DNA of 64,000 nucleotides from positions 186,001 through 250,000 of the forward strand of contig NZ_FOKA01000004.1 in the NCBI RefSeq assembly GCF_900111925.1. Direction: 5' to 3'. The first letter of the stretch is position 1, and every line of letters starts with the position of its first letter. Positions 34,520 to 42,954 of this stretch are shown in pieces. The stretch comes from Cellulomonas marina. GTDB taxonomy: Bacteria; Actinomycetota; Actinomycetes; Actinomycetales; Cellulomonadaceae. The notes below the pieces were generated by a model. That model was not told the DNA's origin. It saw nothing but the letters and a program-made list of their open reading frames with translations, and made no database searches. The position numbers were made by a program, and so were the translations under genes.

Positions 34520-36909
34520 GCGTCCGTCCCCTCGTCGTCACGGCCGTCTCCCACCTCGAGCACCACGCGGGCCACCCGCACGACGTCGACGCTCTCGACG
34601 TGCACCCCGTCCGGCACGTCCCGGACCGACGGGTGCACCCACACGCCGGTGGTGCGGCGCCACGGCAGGAGCTCCAGCGTGACACCGCGCGCGGCGACGG
34701 CCTCCCGGTGCCGCGTGAGGTCGACGTCCCACGGGCGACCGTGCCAGAAGTGGTCGCCCACGACCTCGTCGTCGACGAGCGCCCGACCCACGTCCCCGGT
34801 CCAGGTGACCCGCAGCAGGGCGCGGTCGACGCCGTCGAGCGCCTCCGGCGGGAGGGTGAGCGGCAGGCGCGCCGCGCCGGACAGGTCCTCCGGCGCCGCG
34901 AGGCGACCGGCGGGCCCGCCGCGGCGCGGCGCGGGTGCGGTGGCGTGCGGGTGCAGGTCCGCGGCGACCGGGCGGGTCCCGGCGGCGTCGGTCCGCAGGC
35001 GCCACGTCGTCCACGGCCCGTCCGTCGTCGGCTCGTCGAGGACCGCGACATCGCCTCCCGCGACCGCGAGCCCGCCCGGCGCCGGCAGGACCGCCAGACG
35101 CACCTCCGGCTCGGACGTGTGCACGACGAGCCGCCCGTCCTCGACCCGCACCGGCGCGTCGGCGAGGACCAGCCGCTCGCGACCCGCCAGGGGCAGCCGG
35201 TACAGCCCGTTCGCGGCGGTCTCGTCGAGCACGAGGACGCGGACCCCGGGCAGGCAGAGCAGCGTCCCGGTGCCGCCGGCGGGCAGCGGAGCGGTCCCGG
35301 GCTGCCGCACGCGCACGACCGTCACGCCGTCGCCGCGTTCGACGACAAGGCCCTCGTCGCCCGTCGCGGGCACCGGCCCGCGGGGGTCCACCCGCACGTC
35401 GCCCTCGAGGACGAGCTGGACCGGCACCCCTGCGACGGCGACGAGCACGACGAGCGGCCCCTCGTCGTCACGGATGCGGGTGAGGAGCTCGGCGGTGGCC
35501 GATCGCAGGACGAGGTCGTCGGTGAGCGGCAGGCGCAGGGGCCAGACCGTGGAGACGCCGGCCGGCAGGTCGACGGGCCGCGTGGGTACGACGAGGTCGT
35601 CGCCCCCCGCCACCGGCACCGTGAGCCGGACGCCGGGCTGCGCCGGCAGCGGGTCGACGGCGGGAGCGTACGTCGTGAGGAACAGGTACCCGCGGCCGCC
35701 GCCCGAACGGACCGACCAGCGCAGCTCCGTCGGCTCGGTGGACCCGCCGCCGATGTGCACGCCCATCGTCGCCAGCGCCTCGCCGTCGTCGGCCAGCCAC
35801 AGGTGCTGCCGCCGCAGGAGGTGGTGGTGCTCGCGGACCTGGCCGTGCTCGCCGACGGGCGCGTGGAAGTCGTAGGAGCGGGTCGGCACGTCGTTGGGGT
35901 AGCCGGTGGCCTGCGACTCCTGCTCGGTGCCGTGCGGGCCGGTGCGCTGCGTCCCGCCGGCGTACAGGTAGTAGCCCTGCCAGGCCGAGCCGCTGCCGAT
36001 CTTCGCCAGCGCGAGCGCGGCGACGTCGCGCGGGGCCACGAGCGGCCGCCGGTGGTAGGCCACGTGCATCCCGCCGCCGAGCTCGCAGGTGGCGAAGGGG
36101 GTCGTGGGCGAGGTGGCGGTCGCGCCCCCCGGCGCGCCGCCGCCGGCCGGGGCCTCGCCGTCGGCCCCCGTGCCGTCCAGGGCCGCGCGGACGTCGGCTC
36201 CCACGCCGAGGTCGTCGCGCACGGTGCTGTAGCGGAAGTGCACGGGCGCGAACGCCGGCTGCTCGACGTCGTCCTCCTCCCAGAAGCCGTCGACGTAGGC
36301 GCTGTACACGGGCAGCACGGTCGACGGGAGCCGCGCCCCGCCCCAGCCCGTGGCGGTCCAGAGCGGCACCCGCAGGCCGAGGTCCTCGGCAATGCGGCGC
36401 AGCTCGGCGAGGTGCTCGGGCGCGTCGTAGAGCTCGTTGTCGACCTGCGCCGCGACGACCGGGCCGCCGTCGGGATGCGTCAGGCCGCGCACCTGCGCGA
36501 CGACCTCCCCGTACAGCCGGCGGACCAGCGCGAGGTACGCGGGATCGTTGGTGCGGGCGGGGACGCCGGACTCGACGACCCAGTCCGGGAACCCGCCGTA
36601 CCGGGCCTCGCCGTGCGCCCACGGGCCGAGCCGGAGCACGACGTCGAGCCCGTGCCGGCCCGCCAGCTCGACGAACGCCCGCAGGTCCCGGTCCCCGTCC
36701 CAGCGGAACCGGCCGGGCTCGGGCTCGTGCGCCTGCCAGAGCACGTAGGTCGCGACGGAGGTGAGGCCGCCGGCGCGCGCGTGCCCGAGCACCTCGGCCC
36801 ACCGCTCGCGCGGCACCCGGCAGTAGTGCACCTCCCCGGTGACGGGGAACCACGGCCGCCCGCCCCGCGTGAACCAGCCCGCGGTGACCCCGATCGCGTC
36901 ACCGCCCAC
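34516..36909 (-). CDS. GH35 beta-galactosidase
   Basis: A 797-aa protein, no signal peptide. The GH35 TIM barrel is at the N-terminus: VTGEVHYCRVPRERW, then VDNELYDAPEH (acid/base Glu) and FATCELGGGMHVAYHRRP (nucleophile Glu in CELGGG). Beta-sandwich domains fill the C-terminal half. GH35 enzymes release terminal beta-galactose from galactans or arabinogalactan side chains. The GTG at 36909 was chosen because GAGGAGGAGG lies just upstream and the domain starts there; it overlaps the DUF5107 stop by 11 nt. It is in an operon with the neighbours on both sides. Confidence 0.9.
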   Translation of the reverse strand: MGGDAIGVTAGWFTRGGRPWFPVTGEVHYCRVPRERWAEVLGHARAGGLTSVATYVLWQAHEPEPGRFRWDGDRDLRAFVELAGRHGLDVVLRLGPWAHGEARYGGFPDWVVESGVPARTNDPAYLALVRRLYGEVVAQVRGLTHPDGGPVVAAQVDNELYDAPEHLAELRRIAEDLGLRVPLWTATGWGGARLPSTVLPVYSAYVDGFWEEDDVEQPAFAPVHFRYSTVRDDLGVGADVRAALDGTGADGEAPAGGGAPGGATATSPTTPFATCELGGGMHVAYHRRPLVAPRDVAALALAKIGSGSAWQGYYLYAGGTQRTGPHGTEQESQATGYPNDVPTRSYDFHAPVGEHGQVREHHHLLRRQHLWLADDGEALATMGVHIGGGSTEPTELRWSVRSGGGRGYLFLTTYAPAVDPLPAQPGVRLTVPVAGGDDLVVPTRPVDLPAGVSTVWPLRLPLTDDLVLRSATAELLTRIRDDEGPLVVLVAVAGVPVQLVLEGDVRVDPRGPVPATGDEGLVVERGDGVTVVRVRQPGTAPLPAGGTGTLLCLPGVRVLVLDETAANGLYRLPLAGRERLVLADAPVRVEDGRLVVHTSEPEVRLAVLPAPGGLAVAGGDVAVLDEPTTDGPWTTWRLRTDAAGTRPVAADLHPHATAPAPRRGGPAGRLAAPEDLSGAARLPLTLPPEALDGVDRALLRVTWTGDVGRALVDDEVVGDHFWHGRPWDVDLTRHREAVAARGVTLELLPWRRTTGVWVHPSVRDVPDGVHVESVDVVRVARVVLEVGDGRDDEGTDA

Positions 36910-39900
36910 GGCTGCCGACCTCCTCCTCGTCGAGGGCCGACAGGGCGGCCCGCAGGGCTGCCACGCGGCGGTCGTGGGTCGTCTGCGGGTCCTCGGCGAA
37001 GAGCAGCAGCTCCGGCAGGGACGTCGCGAAGTAGTCGACGCGTGCGACCACGCCCGCCTGCGCCTGGACGTACGCGGCGAGGGCGTCGCGGCGGTGCCGG
37101 GCCTCGTCGTGGCGGTCGAGCCGATGCAGGGCCGCGATCCCCGCCGCGGAGTCGGTCGACCAGGCCTGCACGGCCATGCCCTGGAAGTCGCCCTCCTGCT
37201 CGGCCGCCTCGTTCCAGGCCGCGCGGGCCTCGTCATCGCGCCCGGCGGCGGACAGCGCGTCGCCGAGCAGGAGGTGCTCCCCGGCCGTGGCGGCCAGCGG
37301 GTGCTGGGCCTCCCCCAACGAGGGGACGGGCTCGAGCGCCGCACGGGCGTGCGCCACCGCCGACGACGCGGCGCCCGCCGCCAGCGCCGCACGGGCCAGC
37401 GCCGCGTGCGCGTCCTCCCATGCCGCCAGCACCCGGCCCTCGCCGCCCTCCCAGGGCTGGAACGACCGCGACGCGAGCACCGCCAGCGCGTCGGCGGCCC
37501 GACCGGTGGCGGTCAGCAGCTCGGCGAGACCGACGGACAGGTCGTCCCGCTGCTCGACGAGGTCCGGCCGGGCCTCCAGGGCCGCGACCCGCACCGCCGG
37601 GTCGGTGCCGCGGCGCCCCTCGAGCTGGTCGGCCTCGTACAGCAGGCGCGCGTCGTCGGGCGCGGCACGGCGTGCCCGCGCGTAGAGGTCCGCGGCGCGG
37701 TCGGCGTCGCCCTGCACCTCCTGCGCCGCCAGGGCCAGGTTGCGCAGCACGACGGGGTCGTCGCCGTCTGCGACGAGCGCGGCCTCCCACGCCGCCACCG
37801 CCTCCGGGCGGCGGCCGGCCGCGTAGAGCCGGTGCCCGTGCAGCGCGGCGAGCAGCCCGTCGGCCGGACGCGCCGCCCGCAGCCGCGTGAGCGCGTCGTC
37901 CTCCAGGTGCGACGGGAAGCACCACGTGCGGTCGAGCGCCCGGGCGGCCGCGAGCGCGGCGTCGACGGCCGCCCCGTCCCCGCGGGCCAGCGCGAGGTCC
38001 GCGCGGTGCACCCACGCGAGCGGCGCGACGTTGCGCTGCCCCGACGGCGTCGGCAGCTCCGCGGCTCGCGCCAGCACCCGCTCCGCGGCCGCGACCTCGC
38101 CGGCCGAGGCGTGCTCGAGCGCGACGTCGAGGAGGATCGTGGCGTCCGTGCAGCGGGGCGGCCCGTCCGGCCCTGCGACCCCGAGCCGGTCCGCCAGGTC
38201 CCGGGCCCACGCGTCGAGGGGGTCCCGCGCGAGCGTGCCGGCGACGAGGGCGCGGGCGCGGTCCTCGTCGCCCCGCCGGAGCGCCGCCACCGCCGCCAGG
38301 TCGCGGCCCTGGACGTGCCACGGGCTGCGGTCGAGCAGCGCCGCCAGCGCCTCGTCGGCCTCCGCGTCCCGCCCCTCGGCGAGGTCGAGGCGCGCGGTCG
38401 CCACCACGGACGCGTCCGCCCACCCGGCGTCCCACGACGCCGTGCCGAACGCCGCCCGCGCCTCGGCGGTCCGCCCGAGCCGGGCGAGCACGACGCCGAG
38501 CCGGTGGTGCGCCTCCCCGTCGCGGGGGTTCGGGTTGCGGGCGGTGAGGCGGGTGACGGCGGCCCGCAGGTGGGCCTCCGCCTCGTCGAGCCGGCCGTCG
38601 CGCTGCCGGCGGGCGGCCAGGGCGGTGCGGCAGCGGGCGTCCCCGGGGTCGCGGCGCAGGGCCTCCTCCCAGTACGGCTCCGGCGAGCGCGTCGCGTGCC
38701 GGTACTGCTCGAGGTGCAGGCCCGTCAGGTACAGCTCGTCGACGAATCCGAGCTCGGCGGGTGCCGACGGCTCGGTCGCGGCTGCGGGGAGGTCCGCCGC
38801 ATCGAGGACCTCCGCCGGCGCGGGACGCGGACGCCACCGCACCAGGACCTCGTCGCCGTGCTCGACGAGCACCTCGCACGCGGTCGGGTCGACGCGCCCC
38901 GGCAGCACCACCTCGGCGACGAGCGGGGCGCCCGGCGCCAGGTCGCGCACGAGCGTCTCCGCCACCGCGTCGCCGTGCCGCAGCGTCACGCGCGTGCCGG
39001 GCCGCTCGCCCGTGACGACCACGCCGATCCGCACCCGCGTCGTCGCCCCGGCGGCATCGGCGTCGTCGGTCGGGCCCGGCCCGCCCGGGCCGCCCGGCCC
39101 GTCCGGCTCGTCCGGCTCGTCCGGCTCGTCCGGCTCGTCCGGCTCCAGGTCCAGCCGGACCGCCGCCTCCCGCGTCGCCTGGTGCACCGGCCCCACGTCC
39201 TGGATCGGGTACCAGTACTGCGAGAAGCGCCGCACCTCCCCGGGACGCAGGAACGAGAAGTCGGGCTGGTTGTCGGTGAAGACCCCCGCCATGAGCTCGA
39301 CGTACGGCCCGTTGGTGTCGGTGAGGTGCGCGTCCCAGGCCTGCCCGAAGGGCGCGTCGCCCCACGTCCACTGCTTCTTGCCCGGTGCGATGCGGCGGTC
39401 CGCCCAGTGCACGAACCCCGCGCGGCGGCCGTGGTCGTACCCGCCGAAGAAGTCGTCCTGCGTGCCCACGCACATGTACGACGTCGGGACCGGGATGTTC
39501 CGGTAGCGGTCGAGGTGGTCGCCGTCGGGGCGGTCCGGCGTCCGACGGGCCGGGTAGTCGACGCCGTAGTACCGGCCACGCGCCGCGGGGAAGGTCGTCA
39601 TCGCGCGCCTGGCGTGGTCCGCCACGACCGTGACGTCCGTCGGGAAGAACGACTGGTAGTCCGGCCCGACGGCCGCCGCCACGTTCGCCCACCACAGGAA
39701 CGTCTGCACGTCCGTCGAGCGGTTGACGAGCACGACCCGCAGCTCCACCAGCGCACTGCCCGGCCGCAGCCGCACGCCGTGCATGCCCTGCATCCGCGCG
39801 AAGGGGTCGTGGTCGGAGCACCAGACCGTCACGGCCCCGTCCGACTCCTCCTCCACGACCGTCTCCGTCGGCAGGGACGTCCCGGGCCGGTGGTGCTGCG

Positions 39901-40312
39901 GCCAATTGAGCTCCACCCCGCCGGAGACCCAGGGGCCCGTGAGCCCGACGAGGGCCGGCTTGATGACGTCGTTGCGGTAGAAGACGTCGTACCCGCGGGT
40001 CCGGTCGAGGAGCACGTGGATCCGCCCACCGAGCTCGGGCAGCACCATGAGGCGGACGTAGGCGTTCTCCAGGTGCACCGCGTCCCACGTCCGCGGGGCC
40101 TTGGTGCGCGACACGCTCTCGACGAACGGCAGCGGGTACACCGCCCCCGACGAGCCCTGGTACACCCGGCGGTCGAGGTAGGCCGGGTAGCGGCCGGGCT
40201 CGCCGACCGCGTAGGTGTCGATGACGACGGGCTCGCGCCAGCCCCGCACCGGCCGGTCGGCCAGGGACGGCGGGGCAGGCGGCAGGTCGATCCGGGACTC
40301 CTCGGTGAGCAC
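36899..40312 (-). CDS. DUF5107 and TPR-repeat protein of a glycan-utilisation operon
   Basis: About 1137 aa. The N-terminal ~400 residues form a DUF5107-type domain, as in many carbohydrate loci, with RIHVLLDRTRGYDVFYRND and GGVELNWPQHHRPGT. A (EPD)n linker is encoded by a 9-nt repeat. The rest is TPR-like helical repeats (about 520-1110). There is no signal peptide and no known catalytic motif; DUF5107 is thought to be carbohydrate-related, with a galactose-mutarotase-like beta-sandwich. The GTG at 40312 is one of two candidate starts (the other at 40339), neither with a good ribosome site. It is first in the operon with GH35 and GH-A genes, divergent from the AraC gene. Confidence 0.85.
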   Translation of the reverse strand: MLTEESRIDLPPAPPSLADRPVRGWREPVVIDTYAVGEPGRYPAYLDRRVYQGSSGAVYPLPFVESVSRTKAPRTWDAVHLENAYVRLMVLPELGGRIHVLLDRTRGYDVFYRNDVIKPALVGLTGPWVSGGVELNWPQHHRPGTSLPTETVVEEESDGAVTVWCSDHDPFARMQGMHGVRLRPGSALVELRVVLVNRSTDVQTFLWWANVAAAVGPDYQSFFPTDVTVVADHARRAMTTFPAARGRYYGVDYPARRTPDRPDGDHLDRYRNIPVPTSYMCVGTQDDFFGGYDHGRRAGFVHWADRRIAPGKKQWTWGDAPFGQAWDAHLTDTNGPYVELMAGVFTDNQPDFSFLRPGEVRRFSQYWYPIQDVGPVHQATREAAVRLDLEPDEPDEPDEPDEPDGPGGPGGPGPTDDADAAGATTRVRIGVVVTGERPGTRVTLRHGDAVAETLVRDLAPGAPLVAEVVLPGRVDPTACEVLVEHGDEVLVRWRPRPAPAEVLDAADLPAAATEPSAPAELGFVDELYLTGLHLEQYRHATRSPEPYWEEALRRDPGDARCRTALAARRQRDGRLDEAEAHLRAAVTRLTARNPNPRDGEAHHRLGVVLARLGRTAEARAAFGTASWDAGWADASVVATARLDLAEGRDAEADEALAALLDRSPWHVQGRDLAAVAALRRGDEDRARALVAGTLARDPLDAWARDLADRLGVAGPDGPPRCTDATILLDVALEHASAGEVAAAERVLARAAELPTPSGQRNVAPLAWVHRADLALARGDGAAVDAALAAARALDRTWCFPSHLEDDALTRLRAARPADGLLAALHGHRLYAAGRRPEAVAAWEAALVADGDDPVVLRNLALAAQEVQGDADRAADLYARARRAAPDDARLLYEADQLEGRRGTDPAVRVAALEARPDLVEQRDDLSVGLAELLTATGRAADALAVLASRSFQPWEGGEGRVLAAWEDAHAALARAALAAGAASSAVAHARAALEPVPSLGEAQHPLAATAGEHLLLGDALSAAGRDDEARAAWNEAAEQEGDFQGMAVQAWSTDSAAGIAALHRLDRHDEARHRRDALAAYVQAQAGVVARVDYFATSLPELLLFAEDPQTTHDRRVAALRAALSALDEEEVGSRGR
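39101..39145 (-). repeat. Five 9-nt tandem repeats encoding an Asp/Glu/Pro linker
   Basis: Five consecutive copies of GTCCGGCTC (plus-strand reading) encode EPDEPDEPD-type residues between the DUF5107 and TPR regions. A microsatellite that could vary in copy number without breaking the frame. Confidence 0.9.
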
Positions 40313-40347
40313 GCCCCCGACGTTAGGCCCGCTGGACACCCGTGCCG

Positions 40348-41274
40348 ATGGGCGATTGGCTGCCGCGCATGGACGAAGCGACGGTGCATCAGGCCGACAG
40401 CACCGCCCGGCGCGACGGCTTCAACGGCCAGCGCATGCTCGTCGTCCCGCGCCCGGTCGTGCGCCGTGCGCTGGCCCGGCCGGTCACGCGGCGGCTCGTC
40501 GTCACGGACGCCGGGCTGTTCCCGCACGCTGCCCGGCACGGCCGCTCGCGGCCCGGGGGCGCCGCTGAGCACGTCCTGCTCGTGTGCGCGGGCGGCGCGG
40601 GCTGGGTGGAGGCGGCCGGCGCCCGGCGCGTCGTCCCACGCGGCGGCGTGGTCGTCCTGCCGGCCGGTGCGCCGCACGCGTACGGCGCCGCCGACGACGA
40701 CCCGTGGACGCTCTGGTGGCTGCACGTCACGGGCCCGGACGCCGACGAGCTCGTCGCCGCGGCCGTCGGCGCGGCGGGCGACCGGCCCCTGACCCACCTG
40801 CGCGACCCCGCGCCCGTGGCCGGTCTCGTCGCGCAGGCCCTCGACGGGCTCGACGAGGGCACCACCGCCGGTGCCGTGCGCGCCGCCGGGGCGGCCTGGC
40901 ACGCGCTGGCCCTCGTCGCCGCCACGGGCCACCGCGGCCCGGGCACCGACGCCACCACCGACCCGGTCGAGCGGGCCGTGGCCCACCTGCGGGCGACGAC
41001 GCCGCGGCGGACCTCGGTGGCGGCGCTCGCGGCCCTGGTCGCCCTCAGCCCCTCGCAGCTCACGGCGCGCTTCCGCCGCGACCTCGGCGTCTCCCCGCTG
41101 CGGTACCAGACCGACCTGCGCATGGCCCGCGCGCGGGAGCTGCTCGACACGACCGACCTGCCCGTCCTCGCGGTGGCGCGCGCCACCGGCTACGAGGACG
41201 CGCTGTACTTCTCGCGCCAGTTCACGCGGACCCACGGCCAGTCGCCGACCGCGTACCGGGCGCGGCCCCGCTGA
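40348..41274 (+). CDS. AraC-family regulator of the glycan operon
   Basis: A 308-aa regulator with an N-terminal cupin-like sensor (GGVVVLPAGAPHAYGAADDD, DPWTLWWLHVTG) and a C-terminal double HTH (LAALVALSPSQLTARFRRDLGVSPLRYQTDLR and VARATGYEDALYFSRQFTRTHGQSPTAYR). This layout is that of sugar-responsive activators. It is divergent from the DUF5107-GH35-glycosidase operon, which it probably controls. The start could be GTG 40342, ATG 40348 or ATG 40369; the last leaves a 56-bp gap that would more comfortably hold the shared promoter. It ends at a strong terminator. Confidence 0.9.
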   Translation: MGDWLPRMDEATVHQADSTARRDGFNGQRMLVVPRPVVRRALARPVTRRLVVTDAGLFPHAARHGRSRPGGAAEHVLLVCAGGAGWVEAAGARRVVPRGGVVVLPAGAPHAYGAADDDPWTLWWLHVTGPDADELVAAAVGAAGDRPLTHLRDPAPVAGLVAQALDGLDEGTTAGAVRAAGAAWHALALVAATGHRGPGTDATTDPVERAVAHLRATTPRRTSVAALAALVALSPSQLTARFRRDLGVSPLRYQTDLRMARARELLDTTDLPVLAVARATGYEDALYFSRQFTRTHGQSPTAYRARPR

Positions 41275-41305
41275 CGCCGGTCGTGCCGCCGACCGGCCGG
41301 AGGTG

Positions 41306-41343
41306 CGGGAGGGCCGGCACCCGCACGGGTGCCGGCCCTCCCG
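41306..41343. terminator. Bidirectional terminator
   Basis: A perfect 17-bp stem (41306-41322 with 41327-41343) around GCAC. It ends on the base before the flotillin stop codon and lies 31 bp after the AraC stop, so it serves both convergent transcripts. Confidence 0.85.
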
Positions 41344-42954
41344 TCACGCGCCGTCCGGCCCGTGCCCGTCCTGCGACGCCGACGAGGACGACGACCCCGA
41401 TCCTGATCCCGACCCGGACCCCACGCCGGCGGGCTGCGCCGACGAGCCACCGGCGGACCCGTTGCTCGACCCCCGGCCCTGCACGAGACCCATGAGGTCG
41501 ATGCCGGTCTGCGCCTTGAGCATCGCCGTCAGCTCCTGCACGCCCGTCGACACCTGGTCGGTCACGCGGCTCGCGCCGTTCTTGTCGATGATCGTGATGC
41601 CGTCGATGGCGCCCAGGGCGTCCGCGTACGGCTGGGCGACCTTCGGCAGCGCGTCGAGCACCATCTGCAGCCGCGCCGACTCGGGGAAGGTCTGGTACGC
41701 GTCCGCCTCCGCCTTGATGGCGGCCGCCCGTGCCTCGCCCTTCGCCCGCTCGGACGCCGCCTCGGCCTCACCGCGGGCGCGCACGCCGTCGGCCTCGGCC
41801 TTGGCCAGCGCCAGCGCACCCTCGGCCCGCCGCTGCTGCTCGACGAGCGCCGCCTCGGCCCGCGCCCGGGACGCCGCCGCCTCGGCCTCGGCCTGCGCGG
41901 TCGTGCGCTGCGCCTCCGCCTCGTACTTGCGGATGGCGGCCGTCTTGGCCGCCTCGGCCTCCTGCTCGGCGGCGTACTTGCGCGCCTCGGCCTCCTGCGC
42001 CTGCTCGTACTTGCGCGCCTCGGCGGGCTTGCGGACCTCGGTCTGCAGCTCCTGCTCGCGCAGGGCCGCGCGGCGCACGGCCACCTGCTCCTGCTGGATG
42101 AGGACCGCCTGCGCCGCCTCGGCCTCGGCCCGCTCCTTGGCCGCCTCGGCCTCCGCCCGCGCCGTGGCCGTCTCCTGCTCGATCTGGCTGTTGCGCAGCG
42201 CCAGCGCCTTGTTCGACTCCGCGATCTGCACCGCCGCCTCGTTGGAGCGCTGCGTGCTCTCCTGGCTGGCCAGGGCCTCGGCGATCTCGGCGTCGCGGGC
42301 GACCGCGGCCGCGCGCGGACGGCCGAGGTTCCGGATGTAGTTGCCCGAGTCCTCGACCGTCTGGATCTCGAAGTTCTCCAGGATGAGCCCGCGCTCGGCC
42401 AGCATCGGCACGGCGATGTCCTTGACCTCCTTGGAGAAGTCCTGGCGCTCGTAGAGGATCGACTCGACCGTCAGCGTGCCGGCGATCGTGCGCAGCACAC
42501 CCACGAGGACCTCGCTGGTCTGCTGCTCGATGACCTGCTCCTGGTTGCGGCCCGCGAACCGCTGGGCGGCGGCGCGCACCATGCGCTCGGTGCCGCCGAC
42601 CTTGACGACCGCGATCGAGCGCAGCGTCACGCCGACGCCGCTCTTCGTCGTCGCGTCCTCCGCCGTGACGGGGAAGCTCTGCGAGGCCAGCGACAGGCGG
42701 GCGACCTGCTCGAAGATCGGCTTGACGAACGTGCCGCCGCCGATGACCACGCGCTGGCCCGACAGGTCGGTGCTCTCGTCGCCCGTCTCGGGGTTGATGA
42801 CCGGGGTGCCGCTCTTGCGGCCGGTGATGATGAGCGCCTCGTCGGGCGTCGCGATCTTGAAGCGGACCTTGGCGTAGGTGAACCCGACGATGGCCAGGAC
42901 CACCACGGCCACGACCACCACCGTCACGACCAGGAGGGTGCCGGCGATCTCCAT
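41344..42954 (-). CDS. SPFH/band 7 (flotillin-like) membrane scaffold protein
   Basis: A 536-aa protein: one N-terminal TM helix (about 5-27), an SPFH domain (about 35-230), a long Ala/Glu-rich coiled coil with repeated EAEARKYAAEQEAEAAK-like heptads (about 240-430), a short globular part and a Gly/Ser-rich tail. Flotillins oligomerise at the inner membrane face, organise lipid microdomains and affect secretion and signalling. Length is normal. The ATG at 42954 follows GAGGAG. It is a single gene; the LacI frame upstream runs 31 bases into it without a stop. Confidence 0.93.
   Translation of the reverse strand: MEIAGTLLVVTVVVVAVVVLAIVGFTYAKVRFKIATPDEALIITGRKSGTPVINPETGDESTDLSGQRVVIGGGTFVKPIFEQVARLSLASQSFPVTAEDATTKSGVGVTLRSIAVVKVGGTERMVRAAAQRFAGRNQEQVIEQQTSEVLVGVLRTIAGTLTVESILYERQDFSKEVKDIAVPMLAERGLILENFEIQTVEDSGNYIRNLGRPRAAAVARDAEIAEALASQESTQRSNEAAVQIAESNKALALRNSQIEQETATARAEAEAAKERAEAEAAQAVLIQQEQVAVRRAALREQELQTEVRKPAEARKYEQAQEAEARKYAAEQEAEAAKTAAIRKYEAEAQRTTAQAEAEAAASRARAEAALVEQQRRAEGALALAKAEADGVRARGEAEAASERAKGEARAAAIKAEADAYQTFPESARLQMVLDALPKVAQPYADALGAIDGITIIDKNGASRVTDQVSTGVQELTAMLKAQTGIDLMGLVQGRGSSNGSAGGSSAQPAGVGSGSGSGSGSSSSSASQDGHGPDGA

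Noticed and set aside
36839..40792. A very long plus-strand open frame (over 1300 codons) opposite the DUF5107 gene
   Set aside because: It is Arg/His/Gly-rich, has no domain, and is the shadow of a minus-strand gene with clear domains. High GC makes stop codons rare in all frames.
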